Source: Chloroflexota bacterium
GTDB taxonomy: Bacteria; Chloroflexota; Dormibacteria; Dormibacterales; Dormibacteraceae
Reading direction: 5' to 3'
Assembly: GCA_005880345.1 (NCBI GenBank)
Contig: VBGE01000008.1
Span: 1 to 18,574 of the forward strand
Length of the DNA stretch: 18,574 bases
This document shows, in pieces, positions 1 to 10,179 of this stretch. The notes beneath the pieces were generated by a model. It was not told the origin of the DNA and did no database searches. It saw only the letters and a list, made by a program, of their open reading frames with translations. Position numbers and translations under genes: made by a program. Each line of letters begins with the position of its first letter. Positions within the stretch are counted from its first letter, which is position 1.

Positions 1-2795
<2,795 letters not shown>

Positions 2796-2810
<15 letters not shown>

Positions 2811-2835
2811 GGCGAAGCCTCGGATTTCGCGGGGA
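2796..2835 (-). promoter_or_regulatory. Perfect 13-bp hairpin enclosing the carboxypeptidase ribosome binding site
   Basis: The arms 2796-2808 and 2823-2835 (TCCCCGCGAAATC and its exact reverse complement) are separated by 14 nt. In the minus-strand RNA the loop holds the GAGG Shine-Dalgarno, and the first two bases of the GTG start (2810-2808) lie at the loop edge with the third in the stem. No U-run follows the stem, so an intrinsic terminator for the upstream capA-like gene is less likely than a translation-control or mRNA-stability element. The structure is visible in sequence; its function is inferred. Confidence 0.6.
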
Positions 2836-2908
2836 TCAAGCTCCTGGTTTCTGAGACGTAGGCTGGGACGGGAGGAACCCCCTGGGTATTTGGTTGGCGC
2901 CGATTCTA

Positions 2909-4084
2909 CTAAGTCGGTGCGTGCACAGGCGCGGTCGCGGGTGGCGCCGGCATCGCCGGCACCGGCCTGGTGGTCGGCTCGCTGAGCCGCGTTGCGAGCT
3001 GATCGCTCGCGGCTTCCATGGTCTGCAGGGCGGTCGCATCGTCGGCCGGGTTCATGAACACGGGTTGGCCGTAGTCGTAGATGCGATATGCCTTCCATGT
3101 CGCGCCCACGAGCTGCGTCCCATAGAAGGTATAAGTGCCGATGACGCCCTCTCGCGTCTCTTCCGACCACATCTGGTCGAAGACGAAGTTGCCGTGCGCG
3201 TACGTGATGAGCTTGCCGTGATAGACCTCGACGCCCTGGTACCAATGCGGGTGATTGCCGATGACGATGTCGGCGCCCCAGTCGATGGCCTGGTGGCCGA
3301 TCGCGACCGGGTCGTCAGGAGTCGGCACGTGAGGGTCTGCCAGCGGCTGGCGTTCGTACTCCTTGCCCCAGTGGAACTGCACGACCACGATGTCGGCCAG
3401 CTGGTGCGCGCGAGCGATCCCTTCTTTGAGGCCTTCGCGGTCGATGGCGCGACCCACGCCGTTGAACCCGATGAAGCCGAACTTGATCCCACGCACGTCG
3501 ATGACCGCGACCGGGCCGAGGCCTGAGGTCAGCATCCCGTTCTTCTCGAGGAGCTGCGTGGTGAGATTGATTCCCTGCGCGCCGTAGTTGGACAGGTGGT
3601 TGTTGGCGAGGTTGACGACCTTCGCCCCCATCAGCGTCAGGCCATTGACGAAGCGGGCATCGCCGCAGAACGTGAATCCGGAGTTCGGATCCACGGGGCA
3701 GCCGGCAAACAGCGGAGTCTCCAGGTTGACGTACGTGATGTCCGCGTTCTTCGTGTAGTCGGCCGTCGGGCGAAACGGCCACAGAAAGTCGTGGCGAGTC
3801 GTGGCGAAATAGTTCACGCCACGGGCCGGGATGACGTCGCCGGTGACGAGGATGGTGCGCACATGCGCCGGGTCGTGCGGCACGTTGTAGGTCGGGTGGA
3901 AGAGGCTCTGCAGGCTGAGCACCGGCAACCGACCTGTGCGATCGACGAACGACGGCTGGTCGCTCAGGTCGGGAGCCGCCACGAGGGCTCGCGCGCTCGA
4001 CGCGACGATCACGCCAGTCACAGGAGCCGCCGTGTTGTTGCAGGCCGCGACGAACAGGAGGGCCACGACCAGGGCCTGCCTCAT
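2909..4084 (-). CDS. CapA-family (poly-gamma-glutamate synthesis type) putative lipoprotein
   Basis: A 391-residue protein with a very short lipoprotein-type leader: hydrophobic from residue 4 and ending in the lipobox VAAC (12-15), so Cys15 would be acylated. The rest matches the CapA/PgsA metallophosphatase-like fold: VTGDVIPAR (80-88), ITYVNLETPL (116-125), NLANNHLSNYG (158-168), VVQFHWGKEYE (234-244), GADIVIGNHPHW (270-281) and HGNFVFDQMW (297-306). His and Asp in these motifs are the likely metal ligands. CapA proteins are linked to poly-gamma-glutamate capsules, but many homologues lie outside any capB/capC cluster, as here, so the substrate is unknown. A Pro/Ala/Thr-rich tail (about 365-391) ends the protein. 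Its ATG overlaps the previous stop (ATGA, 4081-4084). The neighbouring carboxypeptidase suggests a cell-envelope role. Confidence 0.88.
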   Translation of the reverse strand: MRQALVVALLFVAACNNTAAPVTGVIVASSARALVAAPDLSDQPSFVDRTGRLPVLSLQSLFHPTYNVPHDPAHVRTILVTGDVIPARGVNYFATTRHDFLWPFRPTADYTKNADITYVNLETPLFAGCPVDPNSGFTFCGDARFVNGLTLMGAKVVNLANNHLSNYGAQGINLTTQLLEKNGMLTSGLGPVAVIDVRGIKFGFIGFNGVGRAIDREGLKEGIARAHQLADIVVVQFHWGKEYERQPLADPHVPTPDDPVAIGHQAIDWGADIVIGNHPHWYQGVEVYHGKLITYAHGNFVFDQMWSEETREGVIGTYTFYGTQLVGATWKAYRIYDYGQPVFMNPADDATALQTMEAASDQLATRLSEPTTRPVPAMPAPPATAPVHAPT

Positions 4085-4398
4085 CTGACCGGCAATTGTG
4101 CCAGCAGATCCTCGATCGCGAACAATCGGGCGACATAAGACCGAACGGGCTCCCCGAGGTCCCCGGCCGCGCGGAACACCCGCTCGTTGCCCTCCCGGCG
4201 CCGCGTTTCGAGCATGGTGGACCGGTGCGCGTCGAGCGAGCCGCGGGCGATGGCGACCTCGACCATGCTGCCGACCCACGAGGCGTAGAGGGCCACCTCC
4301 TGCTCGAGGGAGTTCCTACCGGCCACCGGCGATGGCGCATGGATGTGCTCGTCCCACAACCGGCGCAGGCGCCGGATCTCGTCAGGCTCGGCGGTCAA
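4081..4398 (-). CDS. Small hypothetical protein, 105 aa
   Basis: I do not recognise a family. The predicted protein is mostly alpha-helical and highly charged, with no signal peptide, membrane segment or cysteine. It has an Arg/Asp/Glu-rich N-terminal helix (about residues 5-20), a more hydrophobic segment LYASWVGSMVEVAIARG (about 37-53), and a C-terminal leucine-rich helix ending in LLAQLPVR. The TTG start overlaps the isocitrate dehydrogenase stop by 4 nt (TTGA, 4395-4398), and its own stop overlaps the CapA-like start by 4 nt. This head-and-tail coupling, plus unbroken coding in the operon frame, is the main reason to believe it is real. The first ATG is 45 codons in, so TTG is needed for a sensible protein. 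Confidence 0.72.
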   Translation of the reverse strand: MTAEPDEIRRLRRLWDEHIHAPSPVAGRNSLEQEVALYASWVGSMVEVAIARGSLDAHRSTMLETRRREGNERVFRAAGDLGEPVRSYVARLFAIEDLLAQLPVR

Positions 4399-5486
4399 GC
4401 TCCGGCTTTCAGCTGCGCGATCACCGCGTCCGCGACCTGGCTCGTCCCCACCGCCGTCGGGTCGTCGCGCTTCTCCTTGAGGTCGTAGGTCACGTTTTCC
4501 CCGAGCGCGATCACGTTGGCGATCGCCTTCTCCATCGCGTCGGCGGCCGCGGTCTCCGCCAGGTAGCGCAGCATCAACACGCCGGAGAGCATCACCGCCA
4601 TCGGGTTGACCCTGTTCTGGCCCGCGTATTTCGGCGCGCTCCCGTGCGTGGCCTCGAACACCGCGCCGCTAATGCCGATGTTCGCGCCCGGCGCGAGGCC
4701 GAGGCCTCCGATCATCCCGGCGCCAAGGTCCGAGATGATGTCGCCATAGAGATTCGGGCAGCAGAGGACGTCGTATTCCTTCGGGCGCAGCACAAGCTGC
4801 ATGCACATGTTGTCGACGATGCGATCTTCGAACTCGATGTCGGTGTTGCGCTCGGCGACGCGGCGGGCGACGGCCAGGAAGAGCCCGTCGGTGTGTTTCA
4901 TGATGTTCGCCTTGTGCACGGCGGTCACCTTTCGCCGGTTGTTGCGCCGCGCGTAGTCGAAGGCGAACTCGACGATCCGCTCCGAGCCGCTGATTGAGAT
5001 CGGCTTGATCGACAGACCGCTGTCGGGGCGGATCTTCTTCTTGAGCAGGCCTGAGATCTCCTCGATGAGATGCGCGGCGTCAGGCGTGGCCTGCTCGAAT
5101 TCCAGCCCCGCGTAGATGTCCTCCGTGTTCTCGCGCACGATGATGAAGTCGAGGTCGTCGCGCATGTTGCGCGCGCCCTTGTAAGCCTTGACAGGTCTCA
5201 CGAGGGCGTAGAGGTCGAGGGCCTGGCGCAGCGCGACGTTCACGCTGCGAAAGCCACTCCCGATCGGGGTCGTGATCGGCCCCTTGAGGGCGACCTTGTT
5301 CTTGCGCACCGACTCGAGGACGTGATCCGGCAGGGGAGTCCCGAACTCGGCGATGGCGGCTTCACCCGCCTGTTGCACGTCCCATTCGAACTCGACGCCC
5401 GTCGCTTCGAGCACCCGGACCGAGGCTTCGCAGATCTCTGGGCCGACCCCATCCCCAGGGATCAGCGTTACTGGGTGCCTACTCAA
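4395..5486 (-). CDS. icd: Isocitrate dehydrogenase (short form, isocitrate/isopropylmalate dehydrogenase family)
   Basis: A 363-residue beta-decarboxylating dehydrogenase converting isocitrate to 2-oxoglutarate in the TCA cycle. Signatures are [11 protein letters not shown] (8-18), the isocitrate-binding [16 protein letters not shown] (73-88; Ser81, Asn83), [11 protein letters not shown] (117-127), the catalytic Lys motif HKANIMK (191-197), and the metal-binding Asp residues in [13 protein letters not shown] (245-257). The SVN loop favours isocitrate over isopropylmalate. In the coenzyme region, [15 protein letters not shown] keeps Lys286, Tyr287 and Val293, which align with E. coli NADP-specificity residues, while the position matching E. 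coli Arg395 is Glu338; NADP is likely but not certain. The TTG start lies 42 nt after the ferredoxin stop. Homoisocitrate dehydrogenase is a less likely alternative. Confidence 0.9.
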   Translation of the reverse strand: MSRHPVTLIPGDGVGPEICEASVRVLEATGVEFEWDVQQAGEAAIAEFGTPLPDHVLESVRKNKVALKGPITTPIGSGFRSVNVALRQALDLYALVRPVKAYKGARNMRDDLDFIIVRENTEDIYAGLEFEQATPDAAHLIEEISGLLKKKIRPDSGLSIKPISISGSERIVEFAFDYARRNNRRKVTAVHKANIMKHTDGLFLAVARRVAERNTDIEFEDRIVDNMCMQLVLRPKEYDVLCCPNLYGDIISDLGAGMIGGLGLAPGANIGISGAVFEATHGSAPKYAGQNRVNPMAVMLSGVLMLRYLAETAAADAMEKAIANVIALGENVTYDLKEKRDDPTAVGTSQVADAVIAQLKAGA

Positions 5487-5528
5487 TCCGTTGCAGTGGG
5501 TGTGAGTTCGCGACCGCTACCGGACGGG

Positions 5529-5774
5529 CTACCGGTTTTTGAAGTAGTCGGCGTTGATCTGGATGAAGTTGCGCCACTGCTCTGGCACTTCATCCTCCGG
5601 AAAGATCGCATCCACGGGGCATGGATCGACGCAGGCACCACAGTCGATGCACTCGTCCGGGTCGATGAAATACATGTTCGAAGCGTCATCCGTGTGAATG
5701 CAGTCGACCGGACAGACCTCGACGCAGGAAGCGTCCTTGACGTCTATGCAGGGCTGGACGATGACGTATGCCAC
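5529..5774 (-). CDS. 7Fe-type ferredoxin ([3Fe-4S][4Fe-4S])
   Basis: A small electron carrier of 81 residues from the GTG at 5774. Eight cysteines occur at 9, 17, 21, 25, 42, 45, 48 and 52. The first cluster region reads C-x7-C-x3-CPVDC and the second CIDCGACVDPCP, the arrangement of bacterial 7Fe ferredoxins. The C-terminal tail (about 55-81) is acidic and aromatic. Family members usually begin at the M/V-AYVI sequence, which supports the GTG; an in-frame ATG at 5792 would add six residues and leave only 10 nt to the divergent gene. A possible -10 (TACCCT, 5788-5783) would make the GTG nearly leaderless. It is the first gene of a run into isocitrate dehydrogenase, suggesting redox coupling to the TCA cycle, but no partner enzyme is visible. 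Confidence 0.92.
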   Translation of the reverse strand: MAYVIVQPCIDVKDASCVEVCPVDCIHTDDASNMYFIDPDECIDCGACVDPCPVDAIFPEDEVPEQWRNFIQINADYFKNR

Positions 5775-5782
5775 GTGCCTGA

Positions 5783-5792
5783 AGGGTACCAT
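5783..5792. promoter_or_regulatory. Candidate overlapping divergent -10 boxes around GGTACC
   Basis: The ferredoxin and pseudokinase genes diverge with 10-28 bp between starts, so their promoters must overlap. TACCAT (5787-5792, plus) and TACCCT (5788-5783, minus) share the palindrome GGTACC. Each fits TANNNT and would place transcription starts a few bases from the respective start codon. No good -35 boxes are visible, and neither gene has a clear Shine-Dalgarno. This is inference from spacing only. Confidence 0.3.
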
Positions 5793-5802
5793 GCACCGTT
5801 GA

Positions 5803-7836
5803 ATGCCCGAATCTGAGCCGAAACCAAAACTGATCGAGCTCGTGGCACCCGGCGCGGGGCAAGGCTGGAAGGCCGTCCTGCGTAACGGAAAGCCCGCGGT
5901 GGTGCACGAGATTCCGGTTCCGCCGGCCGAAGCGCAGGCGGCCGCACCCAGGCTGCAGCGCCTTTACGAGCACCGCCATCCATCCCTCTCCCCTGTGCTC
6001 GCGTGGGGCACCGAGCAGACGGGCGTGTGGGTTGCGGTCGAGCCCAACGAAGGCACACCCCTCGGCTCCGTGCTCACGCGCGGGCCGCTGACCCCTCCGG
6101 CAGCTGCCGCCCTTGGCGCCGCTGTCCTCTCCGGAGTCGCCGCGCTGCACGAGGCAGGCATCGCGCTCGGTGGTTTCGGCGCCACCGCTGTCCGCATCAC
6201 GACCAACGGCGAGGTCAGGCTGGCCGGGCATCCGGCCGCGGCGGTGCGCGGAGCGCCGTCGCAGAGCGACCTGCGCGCCGATGTGCGCTCGTGCGGCATG
6301 GCGGTCTGCGCGGCCTTCGGCGTCGACCCGGCAGGCGCCCCCGCTCCGCCGAACATCGCGCCCGGCCTGGTCGTCACCATGCGCTCGATGGCCAGCGGGG
6401 CCATGGGGCCGTCCGCCGACCGCGCCCAGGCGGCACTTCGGGAGATGTCCGCCGGACTTCTCTCGCCTGACCGCGAGATGGCGGCGCAATCGGAGCTGGC
6501 GACCCGGGCCGGTGGTCGCGAGCTACCGCCGATCACGCCCTTCCTGCCGGAGGGCACCGTGCCCCCCGCTCCAAGGCCGTCAGCGCCGGTCGCGCCATAC
6601 ATCGCGCCCCAGCGCCGTGAGGAGACGCCTGCGCCTCGAGCGCCCATCTCCTACGACGCGCCTGACCGGCCGCTCCAGACCTATCCGTCGCTGCCGGCCA
6701 TAACCTTCCCGCCGGCGCCCGCTCCCGCGCCCGCACCCTCGGCTCCGGCGGTGCCGGCCGCTCCGGCCGCGTCGGTGCCGACCTGGTCGGACGCCCCTCC
6801 GCGGCCCTCCTCGCCTTTCGAGTCGGTCACATCCTCACCCGCCAGAACCACCAATCCGCCGGCTCCCGCGCCGCCAGAGCCTCCCAGGTGGGTCGAGCCC
6901 GAACCGGCCAAGCCCGAACCGGCCAAGCCTGCGCCGACCTTCGAAAGCGTGGCGCCACCCGCGGCTGCGGCCGCCCCCGCGTTCGCCACGTCGCCGCCGG
7001 AAGCGGCTCCAGCCGAACCTCCGCCTGCCCAACAGACCTGGTCGCCGGTCGAGCCGCCGGCCTGGAAACCCGGCGAGGGCATCCCCGTGGAGCCACTCGG
7101 CACCGGCGTGGCGACCGAGACCAGGGCCCCTGCGGCCGCTCCGGCCCCGGCTCCTGTCGTGACCGCCACCCCGGTCCCAGCCGCACGCCAGCCGGTGCCC
7201 CGGCCCGCATATCGCGGAGGCGGCCCACTTTCCGAGCGACCGCCCTGGCTTGTGCCTGCCGCAGTCGCGGTCGCGATCGTCCTGCTCCTGGGCATCGTGG
7301 GCGTTGTCATCCTCAACCGCGGCGGCTCTACCCCGACCGCCCAGGTGCACACGACGCCATCCGCCCACGCCAGCGGCACCCCCAAGACATCGCCCAGCGC
7401 GTCGCCGACCGCGACGGGACATGCGCCGCAGACCGTCCCGACCTACGCGCCCGCGAGCGCCGATCCGGTGAACAAGGTGCAGATCTGCACCGCCACCTCG
7501 CCGTGCAACATCCCGGGCGGCTCGCCGGAGAACGCGACCACCTGTGACCTCGGCTCATGCAAGGTCGAGGTCGCCCTCTATTTCTCGTCGGTGCAGAAGT
7601 CGGTTCCGTATTCGTACGTGCTGAAGTTCTTCGACCGCTGCACGGGTCAGACGACAAGCCTTCCAGGACCGAACAGCGCGACCACCCCGGCGACCGGCTA
7701 CATAGTCGCGATCCCGTCAGACCACTGGAACGTGAGCATCCCCAGCGGGGTGAAGTCGGGCGCGCTGGTGGCCGTGTCCCAGACGCCGGGCACGGCGGCA
7801 TCGGCGCCGCTTCTGCTGGGCGGCGACACCTGCTAG
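5803..7836 (+). CDS. Kinase-like (pseudokinase) membrane protein with Pro/Ala-rich linker and six-Cys outer domain
   Basis: A 677-residue single-pass protein. Residues about 20-225 resemble the Ser/Thr kinase fold: YEHRHPSLSPVLAWG (55-69), VWVAVEPNEGTPLGSVL (75-91), VAALHEAGIALGG (112-124), TTNGEVRLAGHP (133-144) and the subdomain-IX-like SDLRADVRSCGMAV (155-168). The catalytic loop has no HRD-type Asp or Asn (residues 121-130), and DFG is replaced by AGH (141-143), so catalysis is unlikely. Residues 243-481 are a low-complexity Pro/Ala-rich linker with an EPAKP direct repeat. A membrane helix follows at about 482-505, then a Ser/Thr/Pro stalk and a C-terminal outer domain with six cysteines. 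The topology resembles actinobacterial PASTA-type kinases, with a dead kinase and no PASTA repeats. No Shine-Dalgarno precedes the ATG. Its role is unknown. Confidence 0.82.
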   Translation: MPESEPKPKLIELVAPGAGQGWKAVLRNGKPAVVHEIPVPPAEAQAAAPRLQRLYEHRHPSLSPVLAWGTEQTGVWVAVEPNEGTPLGSVLTRGPLTPPAAAALGAAVLSGVAALHEAGIALGGFGATAVRITTNGEVRLAGHPAAAVRGAPSQSDLRADVRSCGMAVCAAFGVDPAGAPAPPNIAPGLVVTMRSMASGAMGPSADRAQAALREMSAGLLSPDREMAAQSELATRAGGRELPPITPFLPEGTVPPAPRPSAPVAPYIAPQRREETPAPRAPISYDAPDRPLQTYPSLPAITFPPAPAPAPAPSAPAVPAAPAASVPTWSDAPPRPSSPFESVTSSPARTTNPPAPAPPEPPRWVEPEPAKPEPAKPAPTFESVAPPAAAAAPAFATSPPEAAPAEPPPAQQTWSPVEPPAWKPGEGIPVEPLGTGVATETRAPAAAPAPAPVVTATPVPAARQPVPRPAYRGGGPLSERPPWLVPAAVAVAIVLLLGIVGVVILNRGGSTPTAQVHTTPSAHASGTPKTSPSASPTATGHAPQTVPTYAPASADPVNKVQICTATSPCNIPGGSPENATTCDLGSCKVEVALYFSSVQKSVPYSYVLKFFDRCTGQTTSLPGPNSATTPATGYIVAIPSDHWNVSIPSGVKSGALVAVSQTPGTAASAPLLLGGDTC

Positions 7837-8738
7837 GCCTTCTTTACCCCGTAGCGCAGGAAGAGGAAGTCGCCGTGACGGCGCGCGCTTCGCAGCTCGG
7901 TCCACACGCCGCGTCCCGGTAGGAGCTCGGCCCCGGCGATCATGCCGAGCCGCGTTTCGCCGTCGCGGCCGTCACGGCCGGCGAGCACAGGCGAGATGGT
8001 GATGAACGCATCGTCGAGAAGACCGTGCTTGGCGAGCTCGCCCATAAGGTGCGGGCCGCCTTCGGTGAGGATCACGCCGAGGCCGAGGCCGCGCAGCTCG
8101 TCCAACGCCCGCCGGATGTCGACCGGGCCGCTGTCGCCCACCTCCAGGACATCGCACGAATCGGGCAGCCGCCCGGCGAGGCCACGGGCACCGGCGGCCG
8201 TCGTGACGATGGTCGCGCCGCTGATGACGGCGGGGTGCGACACGGGCACGTCACCTGACGCTGTCACGAGGACGAGACGCGGCCGGGGCTTGCGCTCGAG
8301 GTCGTTGCGCAGCTCGGCAAAACTCTCGGCCCGGTCGGGATAGATGTGCTCCGGCGTCCATTGATGGCCGGGAGTCGCACGAAGTGTGCCCACGCCCAGG
8401 AGGACGGCGTCAGCGCAGGCACGCAGCAGGCCCATCAGGAATCGGTCTGGCTGGTTGCGGCCACTGATGACCGACCCGGCGGACGGCTGCGAGCCGAGGG
8501 AGACGACCCCGTCCAGCGATGCGACGAAGTTGGAGTAGGTCGCCTCACGCGCGAAACCGATCGGACCGTAGATCTGCTCCAGTGCCTCCGGCAGCCGGTA
8601 ACGAGGCAGCTCGGCTTCGTAGAGTCGCTCGAACGGCTCGATGGGCGTCAGTGATCCGTCCGGGAGTTGGCCGTGGCGAGGAACTCCGCGCGGAGCTGCG
8701 GATCCGTCTCGTAGTTGCCGCGCCAGTATGAGGTCCAT
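7833..8738 (-). CDS. RibD C-terminal/dihydrofolate reductase-like reductase
   Basis: The RibD-C/DHFR-like Rossmann domain is clear: YSNFVASLDGVVSLG near the start, then RADADAVLLGVGTLRATPG-type sequence, PRLVLVTASGDVP, and the dinucleotide motif LTEGGPHLMGELAKHGLLDD. Such proteins reduce pteridine- or pyrimidine-type substrates with NADPH. The deaminase half of RibD is absent, and with folE directly upstream a pterin substrate is plausible; this is inference. The start is uncertain. ATG 8738 is the only ATG/GTG/TTG in frame before the domain but overlaps folE by 91 nt. A CTG at 8651 would give the 4-nt overlap (CTGA, 8648-8651) seen at other junctions here and 29 fewer residues. Its TAG overlaps the convergent pseudokinase TAG in the shared CTAG at 7833-7836. 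Confidence 0.82.
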   Translation of the reverse strand: MDLILARQLRDGSAAPRGVPRHGQLPDGSLTPIEPFERLYEAELPRYRLPEALEQIYGPIGFAREATYSNFVASLDGVVSLGSQPSAGSVISGRNQPDRFLMGLLRACADAVLLGVGTLRATPGHQWTPEHIYPDRAESFAELRNDLERKPRPRLVLVTASGDVPVSHPAVISGATIVTTAAGARGLAGRLPDSCDVLEVGDSGPVDIRRALDELRGLGLGVILTEGGPHLMGELAKHGLLDDAFITISPVLAGRDGRDGETRLGMIAGAELLPGRGVWTELRSARRHGDFLFLRYGVKKA

Positions 8739-9301
8739 GTGCGCGAGTGGCTCTCGCGAACGCCGCGCATCTGCGTGCACAGGTGCGTCGCGTTGAGGTG
8801 CACGGCGACGCCATGGGGCTTGAGGACGCGCATCAGCTCGTCCGCAATCTCCACGCCCACACGCTCCTGCACCGTGAATCGCCGCGCGAACACACGCACG
8901 AGGCGGGTCAGCTTCGAGATGCCGATGATCTCCTCGTGCGCGATATAGCCGAGGAATGCATGGCCGTGGAATGGCAGTGCATGGTGCTCGCAAAGCGAAT
9001 AGAACTCGATCGGTCCCTCGATGACCTGGCTGATGTTGCAGTCCGGCCCGCCGTGGCACTCGGTGGGAAATGCGGTGAGGAGCTTGGGGTCGCCCTCATA
9101 GCCAGCGGTCGCCTCGTACATGGCGCGTAGGTGGCGATGCGGAGTGTTCTTGGTGCCGGGCGTGTCGAGATCCATGCCGAACGCCTGGAAGATCTCGGCC
9201 GCATAACCCTCGAACCGCTTCCACTGTTCAGGCGTGACGTTGCGCGGGCGGACCTTCTCCCACTGCGTGGTCTCTTCGGGATCGGACGCAAGCGTTGACA
9301 T
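8648..9301 (-). CDS. folE: GTP cyclohydrolase I
   Basis: A 217-residue enzyme converting GTP to 7,8-dihydroneopterin triphosphate, the entry to folate and other pterin or deazapurine pathways. Motifs are FYSLCEHHALPFHG (100-113, Zn ligands Cys104 and His107), GYIAHEEIIGISKLTRLVRVFARRFTVQERVG (118-149), and ATHLCTQMRGVRE (171-183, Zn ligand Cys175). Extra cysteines occur in TECHGGPDCNIS (80-91), where many family members have a different sequence. The ATG at 9301 has a strong AAGGAG Shine-Dalgarno 6 nt upstream. It probably forms a two-gene unit with the downstream RibD-C-like reductase. Confidence 0.95.
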   Translation of the reverse strand: MSTLASDPEETTQWEKVRPRNVTPEQWKRFEGYAAEIFQAFGMDLDTPGTKNTPHRHLRAMYEATAGYEGDPKLLTAFPTECHGGPDCNISQVIEGPIEFYSLCEHHALPFHGHAFLGYIAHEEIIGISKLTRLVRVFARRFTVQERVGVEIADELMRVLKPHGVAVHLNATHLCTQMRGVRESHSRTWTSYWRGNYETDPQLRAEFLATANSRTDH

Positions 9302-9336
9302 GCAAATCTCCTTCGACTGACCGGTGGTTTGATCAA

Positions 9337-9390
9337 AACTCTAACCCCCTGTGAACGGGGGCTCGAATTCGAGCGTTGAGGCTTAGAGTT
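9337..9390. promoter_or_regulatory. Divergent promoter region with nested inverted repeats (folE / glycosyltransferase)
   Basis: Within the 98-bp intergenic region, AACTCTAA (9337-9344) and TTAGAGTT (9383-9390) are exact reverse complements. Each contains TAGAGT, a TANNNT -10 pointing outward: minus 9343-9338 toward folE and plus 9384-9389 toward the glycosyltransferase, whose ATG is only 10 nt downstream. Between them lie CCCCC/GGGGG arms (9345-9349, 9357-9361) and the 14-bp palindrome GCTCGAATTCGAGC (9361-9374). The palindrome TTTGATCAAA (9328-9337) flanks it. The repeats are seen; promoter function is inferred. Confidence 0.45.
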
Positions 9391-9399
9391 GTCGCCGCG

Positions 9400-10179
9400 A
9401 TGTCCCTGAACCGCCTCCTTTCGGTCATGATTCCGGCCTTCAACGAGGAGCGGACGCTCGACGTGATCCTGAAGCACGTCCTCGAGCGTCCGGAGGTCGG
9501 CGAGGTCATCGCGGTCGATGACGGCTCGACCGACCGGACCTGGGAGATACTGCAGCGCTGGGCCGCGCAGGACCGGCGCGTGCGAGCTTTTCGCCAGGAC
9601 GCCAATCAGGGCAAGGGCGCGGCCCTGCGCCGGGCCATCGCCGAGGTGCGGATGCCCTTTGCGCTGGTGCAAGATGCCGACCTCGAGTACGACCCGCGCG
9701 ACTATCCCACCCTTCTGCAGCCCATGGTCGAGGGCCGCGCTGACGTCGTCTACGGAGTCCGTGGATTTGCCGGGCAGACCGCTTTCAGCTTCTGGTTCGT
9801 GATGGGCAACAAAGCTGTCACGTTCGCCGCCAACCTCCTCTTCGACTGCTACATCTCAGACCTGGAGAGCGGCTACAAGGCGATCCGCGCCGATCTTTGG
9901 CGGCGGCTCAACCTCCAGGGCAACCGGTTCGACATCGAGCCCGACATCACCGCCCGCGTGCTACGGCTCGGCTACCGCATCCACGAGGCCCCGATCCGCT
10001 ACTACGCTCGCAGCCGCGCCGAGGGCAAAAAGCTCACGTGGGTCGACGGCCTCAGGGCCATCGGCAAACTCGTCTCGCTCCGCCTGACTCCGTACAAGCG
10101 CCTGTTTGGCGGAGCTTCAGACCCGACCTACCACCGCGACCGGCAGCGACAGCTGGCGTTGCGCCACCCGCTGATGTAG
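9400..10179 (+). CDS. Family 2 glycosyltransferase (dolichol-phosphate mannose synthase-like)
   Basis: A 259-residue GT-A fold enzyme. Signatures are VMIPAFNEERTL (9-20), VIAVDDGSTDRT (36-47), NQGKGAALR (69-77), the metal-binding QDADLEYDP (91-99; Asp92-Asp94), DLESGYKAIR (154-163) and a basic C-terminal region. This matches the DPM1/polyprenyl-phosphate sugar transferase group, which moves a hexose from a nucleotide sugar to a lipid phosphate at the inner face of the membrane. There is no C-terminal GtrA-like or other membrane domain. A TTG 24 nt upstream is also in frame, but the ATG at 9400 sits just before the conserved LSVMIPAFNEE and right after a possible -10 box, so the mRNA may be almost leaderless. 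Confidence 0.9.
   Translation: MSLNRLLSVMIPAFNEERTLDVILKHVLERPEVGEVIAVDDGSTDRTWEILQRWAAQDRRVRAFRQDANQGKGAALRRAIAEVRMPFALVQDADLEYDPRDYPTLLQPMVEGRADVVYGVRGFAGQTAFSFWFVMGNKAVTFAANLLFDCYISDLESGYKAIRADLWRRLNLQGNRFDIEPDITARVLRLGYRIHEAPIRYYARSRAEGKKLTWVDGLRAIGKLVSLRLTPYKRLFGGASDPTYHRDRQRQLALRHPLM

Noticed and set aside
9302..9399. Riboswitch (FMN or tetrahydrofolate type) ahead of folE and the RibD-C gene
   Set aside because: The region is too short and lacks the conserved cores of these riboswitches; simple inverted repeats explain the structure.
9376..9399. TTG start adding eight residues to the glycosyltransferase
   Set aside because: It would place the putative -10 box inside the coding sequence, and the family begins at the ATG 9400 region.
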